A stretch of DNA of 44,238 nt from an uncultured Novosphingobium sp. (GTDB lineage Bacteria > Pseudomonadota > Alphaproteobacteria > Sphingomonadales > Sphingomonadaceae), in NCBI GenBank assembly GCA_946886365.1, contig CAMPIM010000015.1, forward strand, positions 1-44,238. The letters are read 5' to 3'. Of this stretch, positions 33,548 through 42,826 are shown piece after piece. The first letter of the stretch is position 1. Each line of letters opens with the position of its first letter. The position numbers were made by a program, and so were the translations under genes. The notes beneath the pieces are model-generated. The model did not search any database, was not told where the DNA came from, and worked only from the letters and a program-made list of their open reading frames with translations.

Positions 33548-35359
33548 TTAAATCCGCGTGATCGCCTCCGCCGCGATCATCCGCGCTTCGGGATCAAGCC
33601 CGACCTGATGCAGAGCAGCGACGATATGATAGAGATGGGCGGGCGGCAGACGATTCCACTCTGCCGTTTGCATGCCCACTGCCGCGAGCAGGGCAACGGT
33701 GGCTTTCTCCCCCCTCGCCGCCGCCTGATGGATCGCCCTCGCCCACCGGCTGTTCACAGCCAGGTTGAGCCCCTTATCCTTTGCCAATGAAGCGCTTGCT
33801 TGCGAATTGATGCGAGCAAGGCCCGCCAGCGCAGCAATCAGCATCTGGCCTTTTTCCGCGCCCGCTTCGTCCGCGAAGGAAGAAATCCGGCCTTCGCTGA
33901 TATCGACAACTGAACTGGGCGCGCCGACCGCCAGCAACGCCCAAAGGTCGCCAGCGCCATCCCCCTCCGCCTGACGAGCCACCCCGCTCCAGCGCGCCGC
34001 GCTGCGATCATAACCTGCGGTCAGCATGGCCGCGATCAGGTTGGCGGCCTCTCGCGCATCGATGTTGGCGACCGGCAAAGCGGCAGCGGCTTTGGCCGTG
34101 GCGATCAGGCCGACATAATCGGGCCTGCCATTGTCCCGCCAAAGCATCTGCATCGCCTGGACCCGCTCTTCGGGCGATCCACCCCGATAGGCGGTGCGCA
34201 GCGCGTCGATCCGGTCGGCAATCTCGGGCGACGCGTCGCCGTCAGCGCCAAGCTGACTGTAGAAACCTACCAAAGCCTGGCTTGAAAACACGCCAAGCCG
34301 GGCTGCCGCCTCGCTGCCTGGCAGGCGACGAACCGCGCTAAGCGCAGGCGCGCGCGCTTCCCACGCGCGGACGTGGCGCCCGGCGGTGGCATATAGCGGT
34401 TCGGGAATTTCCACATTGAGCGCGGTTGCCAGGCCAAAGCGCCATGCGGTCAGCCCATCGACCCCATCCCATTCGATCTTCACCGATCGCCGCGCGTCAA
34501 AGCCGGTGCCCACAACCTTTTCCGCGAGCCGATAATCTATACCGCGCACCACGCCGCGCCGTTGGGCCTGATTGAGCGCAGCGCTCGCCGACCCCTGATC
34601 GCCCGACAATGCCGGGCAGATCGCCCGCGTCATGTCCCACCCCGGCTCCTTGCTGTAACGCAGCGCGCCAGCCGACAGAGGGCACAGGCCAGCCGGATCC
34701 GCCGTGGCCAGATAAGTCTGCATCGCCACCGCGTAGAGGCGTGGCGTGAACTTGTCCGAATCGACGCTCTGCACCAGCAGCCGCGCGCTATCCGCCTCCC
34801 CCATGCGCAGCAGCAACCATGCCCGCTCCGCAACCCAGTCGGCGCCGTCGATATCGCGAGGCGTGTCGGTCGCGGAGAGCAGCGCACGCCGCAGCAGGAT
34901 AGAGGCCCAACGCGACGTGATCGGCGCCCGTGTTTCCTTCATCAGCGTGGCAAGAAATTGCCCGGACTGTGCGCCGAAGGCATCAGGCGCCATGCCACGC
35001 CGTTCGGGCGTCAGTGGCCCAATTCGATCCAGCGACCGATGCGCGCCTTCAGGAAGGTCATATTTCTGCTTTTGCGCCGCCAGCTCTTCTTCTGAAAGCG
35101 CTTCGTCCGGGCCATTCCCCACTGCATTATCGGCAGGAGCCATAGCGCTGCCGGACGGCAAGGGCTGAACCATCGGGACGGGAGCAGCCGGACTTGCCGG
35201 ACGCGGCGTTTGCGATCCGGTGGCTGGCGGCGTCTCGGGCGCCTCTCCAAAGCCGGGGGGCAGGAGCGATTCAGGCGACTCCTGCGCAATCACCGGCAGC
35301 GTGAGAGCGAGCGCAAGCGTTCCAAGCGCCCATTTCGCATTCAACCGGCCTTGACGCAT
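33548..35359 (-). CDS. Unrecognised exported protein of 603 residues
   Basis: I do not recognise a named family. A signal peptide (MRQGRLNAKWALGTLALALTL, cleavage near Ala25) is followed by a Pro/Ala-rich linker to about residue 110, then a long, mostly helical Ala/Leu/Arg-rich region without membrane segments. Repeated short helix pairs (RALLSATDTP..., AWLLLRMGEADSARLLVQSVD, AANLIAAMLTAGYDRSAARW) recall tetratricopeptide-like solenoids. It is probably periplasmic. It lies between a 62-residue membrane protein gene and xerD with 4-base gaps, so one transcript with xerD and accA is likely. Confidence 0.85.
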   Translation of the reverse strand: MRQGRLNAKWALGTLALALTLPVIAQESPESLLPPGFGEAPETPPATGSQTPRPASPAAPVPMVQPLPSGSAMAPADNAVGNGPDEALSEEELAAQKQKYDLPEGAHRSLDRIGPLTPERRGMAPDAFGAQSGQFLATLMKETRAPITSRWASILLRRALLSATDTPRDIDGADWVAERAWLLLRMGEADSARLLVQSVDSDKFTPRLYAVAMQTYLATADPAGLCPLSAGALRYSKEPGWDMTRAICPALSGDQGSASAALNQAQRRGVVRGIDYRLAEKVVGTGFDARRSVKIEWDGVDGLTAWRFGLATALNVEIPEPLYATAGRHVRAWEARAPALSAVRRLPGSEAAARLGVFSSQALVGFYSQLGADGDASPEIADRIDALRTAYRGGSPEERVQAMQMLWRDNGRPDYVGLIATAKAAAALPVANIDAREAANLIAAMLTAGYDRSAARWSGVARQAEGDGAGDLWALLAVGAPSSVVDISEGRISSFADEAGAEKGQMLIAALAGLARINSQASASLAKDKGLNLAVNSRWARAIHQAAARGEKATVALLAAVGMQTAEWNRLPPAHLYHIVAALHQVGLDPEARMIAAEAITRI

Positions 35360-35363
35360 GCCC

Positions 35364-35552
35364 TTATTTGCCCAGCTTTTCGGCGGGAATGGCCTTTTCC
35401 ACTCGCTGCTGCGGCCGTTCTCCGCCGCGCGACCAGAGCAGCGCGACCAGACCGATCGCCAGGACGATCAGGACGATGGGAATGATGGGCAAGCGCGTGC
35501 CGCGACGACGCGAACCGCTCTCGAAGGTGCTGAAGGAACGATTGCTTCTCAT
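35364..35552 (-). CDS. Small single-pass membrane protein
   Basis: 62 residues: a basic, Ser/Arg-rich N-terminus of about 22 residues, one hydrophobic segment (about 23-43, LPIIPIVLIVLAIGLVALLW) and a charged C-terminal tail (RGGERPQQRVEKAIPAEKLGK). AAGGA lies three to four bases before the ATG. Its stop is 4 bases before the start of the 603-residue exported protein, which suggests they work together. No known family recognised. Confidence 0.75.
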   Translation of the reverse strand: MRSNRSFSTFESGSRRRGTRLPIIPIVLIVLAIGLVALLWSRGGERPQQRVEKAIPAEKLGK

Positions 35553-35595
35553 GAATCCTTGTGCGGCCGAGCCGTGAAGTTGAGGAAAGTTGCGA

Positions 35596-35624
35596 TTTGC
35601 CTCTGCGACGGGGGGATGTATAGC
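35596..35624 (+). promoter_or_regulatory. Putative promoter for aroK-aroB
   Basis: TTTGCC (35596-35601) and TATAGC (35619-35624) with a 17-base spacer. The -10 element ends only 10 bases before the aroK ATG, so the transcript would have almost no leader. Motif match only. Confidence 0.35.
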
Positions 35625-35634
35625 CCCCTCCGCA

Positions 35635-36183
35635 ATGCAGCGAAACAGCAAATCCGTGCCTCCGCAGTCAAAGCGCGGTTCCATCGTCCTCATCGGGATG
35701 ATGGGCGTCGGCAAATCGACGGTGGGGCGCCGGTTGGCGGCGCGGCTTGGCCTTGCCTTCGTGGATGCGGACGAAGAGATCGAAAAGGCCGCTGGCATGA
35801 CGATTTCGGAAATGTTCGAACGTTATGGCGAAGGATATTTTCGCGATGGCGAACGCCGGGTGATCGCCCGGCTGCTGGACGACGAGCCAAAGGTGATCGC
35901 AACCGGCGGCGGCGCGTTCATGCAGGAAGAGACACGCGCGCTTATCCTCGATCAGGGGACTGCGATATGGCTCGACGCCGACATCGACACTTTGGTCGAT
36001 CGAGTGTCGCGGCGGGAAGGACGTCCTCTCTTGAAGGGCAAGGATCCTCGCGTCGTGCTGACCGAACTGGCGGCGGTGCGCAATCCTGTCTACGCACTCG
36101 CGCCCATTCATGTGAAGAGCATCGCCGCCCCGCACGAAGTGGCGGTCGAGCGCATCCTGGAGAAACTGGCCGCATGGCAATAG
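35635..36183 (+). CDS. aroK: Shikimate kinase
   Basis: It phosphorylates shikimate at the 3-hydroxyl in aromatic amino acid synthesis. Walker A GMMGVGKST spans residues 21-29. The shikimate-binding DADEEIE, FRDGE and GGGAF motifs follow, and the lid Arg lies in REGRPLL. Length is 182 residues from the ATG at 35635; an upstream in-frame TTG would add unlikely residues. No Shine-Dalgarno is seen, and the promoter lies very close. It overlaps aroB by 10 bases. Confidence 0.96.
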   Translation: MQRNSKSVPPQSKRGSIVLIGMMGVGKSTVGRRLAARLGLAFVDADEEIEKAAGMTISEMFERYGEGYFRDGERRVIARLLDDEPKVIATGGGAFMQEETRALILDQGTAIWLDADIDTLVDRVSRREGRPLLKGKDPRVVLTELAAVRNPVYALAPIHVKSIAAPHEVAVERILEKLAAWQ

Positions 36184-37283
36184 TTCGCGTCGCGCTGGAT
36201 GCGCGCAGTTACGATATCGTGATCGAACAAGGCGCGCTGGACCGGGCGGCCGATCATCTTGCGCCCTATGCCCGCGGCGGGCGACTGATCGTCGTGACGG
36301 ACGCCAATGTCGCAAAGGCGCAACTGCCCCGGCTCGAAACCAGCCTGCGCGGCGCCGGTATCGCCGTCGAACCTATCATCCTGCCCGCAGGCGAGCAGAC
36401 GAAAAGCTGGCGACATCTTGAGCAATTGCTCGACCAATTGCTGGCCCTGGAAGTGGAACGTGGCGATCATGTCGTGGCGCTTGGCGGCGGGGTGATCGGT
36501 GATCTCGTCGGGTTCGCCGCGTCCATCCTGAAGCGCGGCTGCCACTTCATCCAGGTGCCAACGACGCTCCTCGCCCAGGTGGATAGCTCCGTAGGCGGCA
36601 AGACTGCGATCAACGCGAGTGCGGGCAAGAACCTGATCGGCAGCTTCTATCAACCCAGCCTTGTCCTCATCGACCCATCGACGCTCGACAGCCTGCCCGC
36701 GCGCGAGACCCGCGCGGGCTATGCCGAGGTTGTGAAATATGGGCTGATAGACGACCCGGATTTCTTCGCATGGTGTGAAGCCGAAGGGCAGAAACTACTC
36801 GCGGGCGATCGCGACGCACGCGAATTCGCAATCGAACGAAGCGTTCGAGCGAAGGCCGCTATCGTGGCGGATGACGAACGAGAGACATCCGGTCGCCGCG
36901 CACTGCTGAACCTTGGCCATACTTTTGGGCATGCGCTGGAGGCGGATACGGGCTTTTCCGATCTGCTGCTGCATGGTGAAGGCGTGGCGGCGGGCATGGC
37001 GCTCGCTTTCCGCTATTCTGTGCGGCTGGGTATATGCACGATGGAGGATGCGGATCGGGTGACGGCACATCTGAAGTCCGTTGGCCTGCCGCATGATCTT
37101 GCTAGCGCCCATGTTAAGGCCGATGGCGCCGCTTTGGTCGCCCACATGCTGCATGACAAGAAGATGGCGGCGGGAACGCTCCCCTTCCTGCTGGCGCGGG
37201 GGATTGGAAAGACATTCCTGTCAAAGGATGTGGCGCTGGATGATGTGGCCGTGTTCCTCGACGAGGACCGGGCGGCAGCCTGA
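36174..37283 (+). CDS. aroB: 3-dehydroquinate synthase
   Basis: It converts DAHP to 3-dehydroquinate using NAD and zinc. GGGVIGDLVGFAAS, PTTLLAQVDSSVGGKTAIN and the zinc-binding LLNLGHTFGHALE and HGEGVAAGM motifs are all present. Length is 369 residues. The start ATG lies inside the end of aroK (ATGGCAATAG), so translation is coupled, the standard aroKB pair. Confidence 0.98.
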   Translation: MAIVRVALDARSYDIVIEQGALDRAADHLAPYARGGRLIVVTDANVAKAQLPRLETSLRGAGIAVEPIILPAGEQTKSWRHLEQLLDQLLALEVERGDHVVALGGGVIGDLVGFAASILKRGCHFIQVPTTLLAQVDSSVGGKTAINASAGKNLIGSFYQPSLVLIDPSTLDSLPARETRAGYAEVVKYGLIDDPDFFAWCEAEGQKLLAGDRDAREFAIERSVRAKAAIVADDERETSGRRALLNLGHTFGHALEADTGFSDLLLHGEGVAAGMALAFRYSVRLGICTMEDADRVTAHLKSVGLPHDLASAHVKADGAALVAHMLHDKKMAAGTLPFLLARGIGKTFLSKDVALDDVAVFLDEDRAAA

Positions 37284-37294
37284 GGCTAACTGCT

Positions 37295-37316
37295 CCCCTC
37301 CCGCAAGCGGGAGGGG
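37295..37316. repeat. CT-rich palindromic repeat downstream of aroB
   Basis: CCCCTCCCG and CGGGAGGGG flank a CAAG loop. It is followed by GGGGGGTGGGCTAGCG, and a partly complementary CCCCTAACCCCTAGCG lies at about 37386-37400, so this looks like a two-ended element of the same type as at 6348-6476. It may also help end aroB transcripts, though it lacks a T-tract. Confidence 0.65.
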
Positions 37317-37425
37317 CCGGGGGGTGGGCTAGCGCAGGGTAGCTTCTTTTAAGGCGAACCCAAAAGCTCGCTCCGTTCGCACCTTCCCCTAACCCCTAGC
37401 GGACGTCTCGGAATACCGCCGCACA

Positions 37426-37453
37426 ACAAAAAGGGCGCCCATGAGGCGCCCTT
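37426..37453 (-). terminator. Intrinsic terminator of rpmE
   Basis: AAGGGCGCC (37431-37439) pairs perfectly with 37445-37453 around a 5-base loop. On the minus strand the stem is followed by TTTTTGTTG, a good U-tract, 25 bases after the rpmE stop. Confidence 0.9.
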
Positions 37454-37478
37454 CCCATTCGTTCCAAGAAGGAACCGA

Positions 37479-37703
37479 TTATTTCTTCAGCGTCAGACCG
37501 CCAAAGCGCTTGTTGAAGCGCGCCACCTGGCCGCCGGTGTCCAGCTGGCGGTTGCCGCCCGTCCAGGCCGGGTGAGACTTGGGGTCGATGTCGAGCGCCA
37601 GCGTGTCGCCTTCCTTGCCCCAAGTCGAACGGGTCTGGAAGGTGGTGCCGTCGGTCATCTGAACGGTGATCAGGTGGTAATCGGGGTGGGTATTGGCCTT
37701 CAT
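37479..37703 (-). CDS. rpmE: 50S ribosomal protein L31
   Basis: L31 joins the large subunit near the central protuberance. The 74-residue protein starts [20 protein letters not shown]. The CxxC zinc pairs of the C+ type are missing, so it is a zinc-independent form, as expected in alphaproteobacteria. GGAG lies upstream of the ATG and an intrinsic terminator downstream; it is a monocistronic unit. Confidence 0.95.
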   Translation of the reverse strand: MKANTHPDYHLITVQMTDGTTFQTRSTWGKEGDTLALDIDPKSHPAWTGGNRQLDTGGQVARFNKRFGGLTLKK

Positions 37704-37809
37704 GAGTCTGCTCCGTCAATGGGCCGGTTTCCGACCGGCCATGGATGCGAATTCTTGCGAAGGCGCGCGGTTACATGGGATCACGCGCGAACGCAACCCC
37801 TCCCGGCCT

Positions 37810-38292
37810 TCAGTCCTCCGGCGGATCGGCGATCATCGCGACGAAGTTCGCCTCGGCGCACAGCTTGCCATCGACCGTAGCCTTGCCCACGAACTTGCAG
37901 ACGCGGCCACGAATCTGAAGCAATTCGACATGAAGGTCCAGCAGGCAACCCGGCTCCACCGGATTGCGGAACTTCGCCCCGTCGATGCTCATGAAATAAA
38001 CGAGCTTGCCCGATCCTCGCAGATCGAGCGTTTCAACCGTCAGCACGCCCGCAGCCTGCGCCATCGCCTCGACGATCAACACGCCCGGCATGATTGGTCG
38101 GCCAGGGAAATGCCCCTGGAAGAATGATTCGTTGATCGACACGGCTTTGACCGCGTGAATCCTCTCTCGCACCACGAGAGAGGCCACGCGGTCGACGAGC
38201 AGCATCGGATAGCGGTGCGGCAGCGCCGCCATGATGCCACGAATATCGATGGCGCCCACGGCGGCGGTGGCCGCTTCAACTTCCCCCGTCAT
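37810..38292 (-). CDS. fabZ: 3-hydroxyacyl-[acyl-carrier-protein] dehydratase FabZ
   Basis: It dehydrates beta-hydroxyacyl-ACP in fatty acid elongation. The hot-dog fold active site is visible: [12 protein letters not shown] with His61, and Glu75 fourteen residues later, the spacing of E. coli Fab[13 protein letters not shown] precedes it. Length is 160 residues from the ATG at 38292, which lies 8 bases after the skp stop. It ends the visible cdsA-dxr-rseP-bamA-skp-fabZ operon; lpxD, often between skp and fabZ, is not here. Confidence 0.96.
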   Translation of the reverse strand: MTGEVEAATAAVGAIDIRGIMAALPHRYPMLLVDRVASLVVRERIHAVKAVSINESFFQGHFPGRPIMPGVLIVEAMAQAAGVLTVETLDLRGSGKLVYFMSIDGAKFRNPVEPGCLLDLHVELLQIRGRVCKFVGKATVDGKLCAEANFVAMIADPPED

Positions 38293-38300
38293 CGCTGCGA

Positions 38301-38963
38301 TCAGCGCGAGGTCGGCTGCTGCGACGGGTTGGCGGGAGCCGCGGCGGCAGGCGTCGGCGCCTGACCACGAGCGCCGCCGGGTTGCCAACCAGCGGGCGGC
38401 ACGATGCCGACGCTCGGCACCAGCGCGTTGAGTTCGGTCACGACCTGTTGCGTGATGTCGACGGTCGGCTGGTAGGACACGGTGGCGTCGGGTGCCAGGA
38501 TCAGGTCAACCTTCGCCTTCGTCATCGCCGACTTGAGCGCGTCCGACAGCTTTGCCGAAATCTGCTCTTCGACATAGGCGTTGGCGAGCGCGATCGGCTG
38601 GCCCAGGCGCTGCAGTTCGGCCTGACCGCTCTGCCCGGCCTTCTGATAGGCTTCATACTGGGTCTGGATCGCGGGCGTAGGCTTGTTGCCCGCAGCCTTC
38701 ATCGCCGCTTCAAGTGCGGTGCCCTTGGCCTTCAGGTCAGCGTCGATCGCATTCTTGCGAGCGGTGAAGCTGTCGATCTGCGCCTTGTAGGTCGTCTGAA
38801 TCTGTGAGCGAGCCGTGGTGTAGGCCGAGCTGGTCGCTACCGCACGCTGCAGGTCTGCAACAGCGATCCCAACCTTCGACTGGGCTGCGGCAGGCACGCT
38901 GGTCAGCGCGATGGCAGTCATGGGCGCAAGAGCAAGCGCCGCGGCCTTGAGCATCTTATTCAT
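38301..38963 (-). CDS. skp: OmpH/Skp family periplasmic chaperone
   Basis: Skp holds unfolded outer-membrane proteins in the periplasm for delivery to BamA. A signal peptide ([20 protein letters not shown], cleavage after AAA at about residue 27) precedes [15 protein letters not shown], the typical OmpH opening, and a long helical part. A Pro/Ala/Gly-rich tail of about 30 residues follows. Its start overlaps the bamA stop (TAATG), so translation is coupled, and fabZ follows closely. Confidence 0.93.
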   Translation of the reverse strand: MNKMLKAAALALAPMTAIALTSVPAAAQSKVGIAVADLQRAVATSSAYTTARSQIQTTYKAQIDSFTARKNAIDADLKAKGTALEAAMKAAGNKPTPAIQTQYEAYQKAGQSGQAELQRLGQPIALANAYVEEQISAKLSDALKSAMTKAKVDLILAPDATVSYQPTVDITQQVVTELNALVPSVGIVPPAGWQPGGARGQAPTPAAAAPANPSQQPTSR

Positions 38964-41599
38964 TAGAATTGAGTCCCTACGTTAAAGCTGATGAGCTGAG
39001 TGTCGTCCCCTGGTTCCTTGAGCAGGGCCTTGGCGATGTCGATGCGGAACGGCCCGAACGGCGAGTTCCAATTGACGCCAAAGCCCACGGAAACACGCGG
39101 CTTGAGCGTGTCGCCGAGATATTCTTCTGTAAAGCCCGTGCCGCTGACGTGCGTTGTTCCCGTGGGGCAAGTCGGCGCTTGCGGGGTGCCGCCAGCATCG
39201 GGAGGCGTGGTGCCCCCACTCGGCGTCGAACAATAACCAGCGAACGAAGTTGGAACAGGATCGCGAAGTCCGCCGACTGCACCCGCATCTACGAACACAG
39301 ATGGACGAAGGCCCATCTCCCGTGCGCCAGAACCCAGTGGAATTTCAACCTCTGCACGAGCAAGATAATAAATCTTGCCACCTAGTGCGTCATCACGCCG
39401 GTTATTGTTGTCTGTCGATAGTACGCTGGTGATCACACCAGTCGTCGCGTCGGTTGTGGTGGTGTAATAGCGACGAACAACACGTGGCCCAATCCCGCGG
39501 ATGTCAAAGCCACGAATTTGGGGATTACCCAAAAAGAAGCGATCTGTCAGGCGAACTTTATCGACCAAATTTCCCGAGGCATCGCGACGCTCACCCTCCA
39601 GCGAGTGGATATAGCCTCCCTCGCCCGATATCGAGAAAATGAAGCCTCCACCTAACGGCCAATATTTCGAAGCATTCAGTCGCGTGCGAACATATTTAAC
39701 GCTACCGCCCAGCCCGGCGAAATCCTGGTTCAGAACGACGTTTTGGCCCCGTGTCGGCCGAATGCGGTTATCACGATTGTCGTAAATCAGCGAATAGCCG
39801 AGAGAAGACGTGGTCCGTTTGCCGATGGCATCACACAGATAGCGGCCAGCAAGGATGGCGCTACAGACACCGTTTCTGTAATAAGTATCCTTATCCAGAC
39901 TCACATCATCCAGATTAAGGCTGTAGCGCAGCGCCAGCGACATATATTCGGTGATCGGCACGCCCGCGCGAATTTGGAAGCCCGTCGTCGTCTGCTTATA
40001 TGTCGTATCGCGATCGTTTCCGTTACCCGTGTATCGGAAGCTGTTCAGGTCGCGACGATAAATATCGCCACCCAGCGCGATATTCTTGTCCATGAAATAG
40101 GGTTCGGTGAAGCCCACTTCGACCGACTTCGAATAGCTGGAATAATTGACGCTGGTGCGCAATTCCTGGCCCTTGCCACGGAAATTGCGCTGCGTGATCG
40201 ATGCCGAAACGATGAAGCGTTCGAGCGAAGAGAAGCCCGCCGACAGCGACAGTTCACCCGTCGATTTTTCCTGGACGTTGGTTTCCAGCACGATGCGATC
40301 GGGCGCGGAGCCCGGCTTCTGCTCGATGTCGAGCTTCTCCTGGAAGAAACCCAGCGAGTTGATGCGGTCCTTCGAACGCTTGACGAGGAAGCTGTTGAAC
40401 GCGTCACCTTCCGCCAGACGGAACTCGCGGCGGACCACCTTGTCCTGGGTCAGCGTATTGCCGTTGATGTCCACCCGCTCGACATAGACGCGCGGCGCAT
40501 TGGCGATGCGGAAATTAATTCCCATCGTCAGGCTGTCCTTGTCGCGGTTGAAATCCGGCTGAACGTCGGCGAAGGCATAGCCGAACAGGCCCGCCGTCTC
40601 GCTCAGCGTGTCGACAGTATCCTCGACCTGCTTGGCGTTGTACCAATCGCCCTTTTTCATCGGCAGCGTCTTGGTAAGCGACGCACTCGACAGGTCGCGA
40701 ATGTCGGATTCTACCTTCACGTCGCCGAACTTATAGCGCTTCCCTTCCTCAACCACATAAGTGATGATGAAGTCCTGCTTGTCCGGCGTCAGTTCCGCCA
40801 CGGCTGAGATCACGCGGAAATCGGCATAGCCTTCGGTCAGATAATATTGACGCAGCTTCTGCTGGTCATAGGCGAGGCGATCGGGATCGTAGCTGGTGCC
40901 CGAGGAGAAGACGCGGAACCAGCGCGACTGTTTCGTCACCATCTGGCTACGCAGGTCGCCGTCGCTGAACTTCTCGTTCCCGATGATGTTGATCTGGCGG
41001 ACCTTGGACTTAGGCCCTTCGGAAATCTCGAAGACAATGTCGACGCGGTTCTGGTCGAGCTGCACCATCTTGGGCTCGACCGTCGCGGCAAAGCGGCCCT
41101 GACGACGATAGAGTTCGATGATGCGGGCGACGTCGGCGCGGACCTTCGACCGGGTGTAGATCTGGCGAGGCGCAAGCTTGATCTCCGGCCGGATCTTGTC
41201 TTCCTTCAGCCGCTTGTTGCCTTCCAGCACGATGCGGTTGATGACCGGATTTTCCTTCACCTCCAGCGTCAGCGCACCATTGTCGTTGCGGATTTGGACG
41301 TCGGCGAACAGCTCGGTTTCATACAGGTCGCGCAGCGCCTGGTCGAGCGACTCCTGCGTAAAGGGCTGGCCAATGCGCAGCTTGGTATAGGACAGCACCG
41401 TATCGGGTTCGAGCCGCTGTTGCCCCACCACGCTGATGTTGCGGATGGTTCCCGCAGCCGGTGCCACGGCGGGGACAGGAGCGGGCGCGGCGGCCTGCGG
41501 CGCGTCCTGCGCCAGCACGGGAACCGCAGACAAGCCGCCGATCATCGTCGTTACCAGAAGGGCCGCGACAACCGGGCGCTGTCTCTTGCTGCTCATCAT
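38963..41599 (-). CDS. bamA: Outer-membrane protein assembly factor BamA
   Basis: BamA is the beta-barrel core of the BAM complex. A signal peptide (cleavage near LAQ, about residue 31) and a Pro/Ala linker precede five POTRA domains (about 50-400). The 16-strand barrel follows, with the lid-loop motif IRGF (NPQIRGFDIRG) and a terminal Phe (NVGTQF), as in outer-membrane proteins. Length is 878 residues. The ATG at 41599 (or the adjacent 41596) is chosen for the signal peptide; upstream in-frame starts exist at 41635 and a GTG at 41659. A Gly/Thr/Pro-rich loop with Cys790 and Cys811 lies between late strands. Confidence 0.97.
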   Translation of the reverse strand: MMSSKRQRPVVAALLVTTMIGGLSAVPVLAQDAPQAAAPAPVPAVAPAAGTIRNISVVGQQRLEPDTVLSYTKLRIGQPFTQESLDQALRDLYETELFADVQIRNDNGALTLEVKENPVINRIVLEGNKRLKEDKIRPEIKLAPRQIYTRSKVRADVARIIELYRRQGRFAATVEPKMVQLDQNRVDIVFEISEGPKSKVRQINIIGNEKFSDGDLRSQMVTKQSRWFRVFSSGTSYDPDRLAYDQQKLRQYYLTEGYADFRVISAVAELTPDKQDFIITYVVEEGKRYKFGDVKVESDIRDLSSASLTKTLPMKKGDWYNAKQVEDTVDTLSETAGLFGYAFADVQPDFNRDKDSLTMGINFRIANAPRVYVERVDINGNTLTQDKVVRREFRLAEGDAFNSFLVKRSKDRINSLGFFQEKLDIEQKPGSAPDRIVLETNVQEKSTGELSLSAGFSSLERFIVSASITQRNFRGKGQELRTSVNYSSYSKSVEVGFTEPYFMDKNIALGGDIYRRDLNSFRYTGNGNDRDTTYKQTTTGFQIRAGVPITEYMSLALRYSLNLDDVSLDKDTYYRNGVCSAILAGRYLCDAIGKRTTSSLGYSLIYDNRDNRIRPTRGQNVVLNQDFAGLGGSVKYVRTRLNASKYWPLGGGFIFSISGEGGYIHSLEGERRDASGNLVDKVRLTDRFFLGNPQIRGFDIRGIGPRVVRRYYTTTTDATTGVITSVLSTDNNNRRDDALGGKIYYLARAEVEIPLGSGAREMGLRPSVFVDAGAVGGLRDPVPTSFAGYCSTPSGGTTPPDAGGTPQAPTCPTGTTHVSGTGFTEEYLGDTLKPRVSVGFGVNWNSPFGPFRIDIAKALLKEPGDDTQLISFNVGTQF

Positions 41600-41692
41600 C
41601 GCTGTCACCCGCTCTACCCTTTTACAAAAAAGCATATGTTCGTTCACGCCGGGAAACACGGCGCTAAATCGCGCCTCCCTGCCCGATACGGC

Positions 41693-42826
41693 TTAGCCGA
41701 TCAAGCCGGACAGGCGTTCCCAGAGCCCGAAAGAAGATAAATCGTTGAAAGTCACCAGCATCATCATGGCCAGGAGAACCGCCAGACCCGAACGATACGC
41801 CCATTCCTGCACGCGCGGACTGACGGGCCTGCGCTGTATAGCCTCCACCCCGTAAAACAGCAGATGTCCGCCATCCAGCATGGGAATTGGCAACAGGTTG
41901 ATGAACCCCAAATTAATCGAAATAAGGGCCATGAAGAATACAAAGCTTTCAACCCCCAAAGTCGCGGCCTGACCCGAAACCTCCGCGATCTTGAGTGGTC
42001 CGCCCAGTTCCTTATACGACCGGCCACCGCCCAATATCTGCCCCAGCGTCTCGACCATCGTACGGATGATCTGGCCCGTCTGCTTGAGAGCGACGACAGG
42101 CGCGCGCCAAAGCTCCACCGGCTCTATCACCGGCTGTCCAGGAGCGATGCCCAACCGCCCGACCTTGAAACTGTTGCCAAAGCCGTCACGCTCCTGAACG
42201 GCGCCGACGCTGCCCCGCTTCTCGACCGTCTTACCCCCTCGCTCGAGCAGGATAATCACCGGTTCACCGGGACGGATCTGCGCATAAAGGCGAAGGTCAT
42301 CGAAGGTCGCCATCTCTCGCCCATTGAGCGACAGGATACGATCTCCGGGCTGGATACCCGCCGCCGCCGCTGCGCTGGCTGGCTGCACCTTCCCCACGAC
42401 AGCCGGGGTTCGGCTCTCGCCATAAGCGAAGGCGAATGTGGACAGGATCAGGATGGCGAACAGGAAATTGATGAATGGGCCTGCGGCGACGATCGCCGCC
42501 CTTTGCCACAGCGGCTTGGCCGGAAAGCTTTCGGCGCGCTCGCTCGCGGGAAGCTGCAACCATGCGGGATCTGCCTGGCTGGCGGCGTTCATGTCCCCCT
42601 TGAAGCGGACATAACCACCCAGAGGCAAAGCGCCGATGCGCCAGCGTGTACCGCGCCGGTCCACCCATGCTGCGATCTCCGGGCCGAAACCGATCGAAAA
42701 GGCTTCCGCCTTCACGCCACACCAGCGACCGACCAGATAATGGCCGAGTTCATGCACGAAAACGAGCGGCCCGATGACCGCTACAAAGGCGAGGACCGTC
42801 AACAGGAACCCGGGATTTTGGATCAA
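41693..42826 (-). CDS. rseP: RIP metalloprotease RseP
   Basis: A site-2-type intramembrane zinc protease that cleaves anti-sigma factors and remnant signal peptides. HELGH (25-29) supplies the zinc ligands, a PDZ domain spans about 143-205, and NLLPIPMLDGGH (310-321) supplies the third ligand. Length is 377 residues. The only plausible start is a TTG that overlaps the dxr stop (TTGA), and HELGH then lies at the family-typical distance. It is translated by coupling with dxr and precedes bamA. Confidence 0.95.
   Translation of the reverse strand: MIQNPGFLLTVLAFVAVIGPLVFVHELGHYLVGRWCGVKAEAFSIGFGPEIAAWVDRRGTRWRIGALPLGGYVRFKGDMNAASQADPAWLQLPASERAESFPAKPLWQRAAIVAAGPFINFLFAILILSTFAFAYGESRTPAVVGKVQPASAAAAAGIQPGDRILSLNGREMATFDDLRLYAQIRPGEPVIILLERGGKTVEKRGSVGAVQERDGFGNSFKVGRLGIAPGQPVIEPVELWRAPVVALKQTGQIIRTMVETLGQILGGGRSYKELGGPLKIAEVSGQAATLGVESFVFFMALISINLGFINLLPIPMLDGGHLLFYGVEAIQRRPVSPRVQEWAYRSGLAVLLAMMMLVTFNDLSSFGLWERLSGLIG

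Noticed and set aside
39743..40807. Open frame antisense to bamA
   Set aside because: No start signal and composition typical of a complementary-strand shadow.
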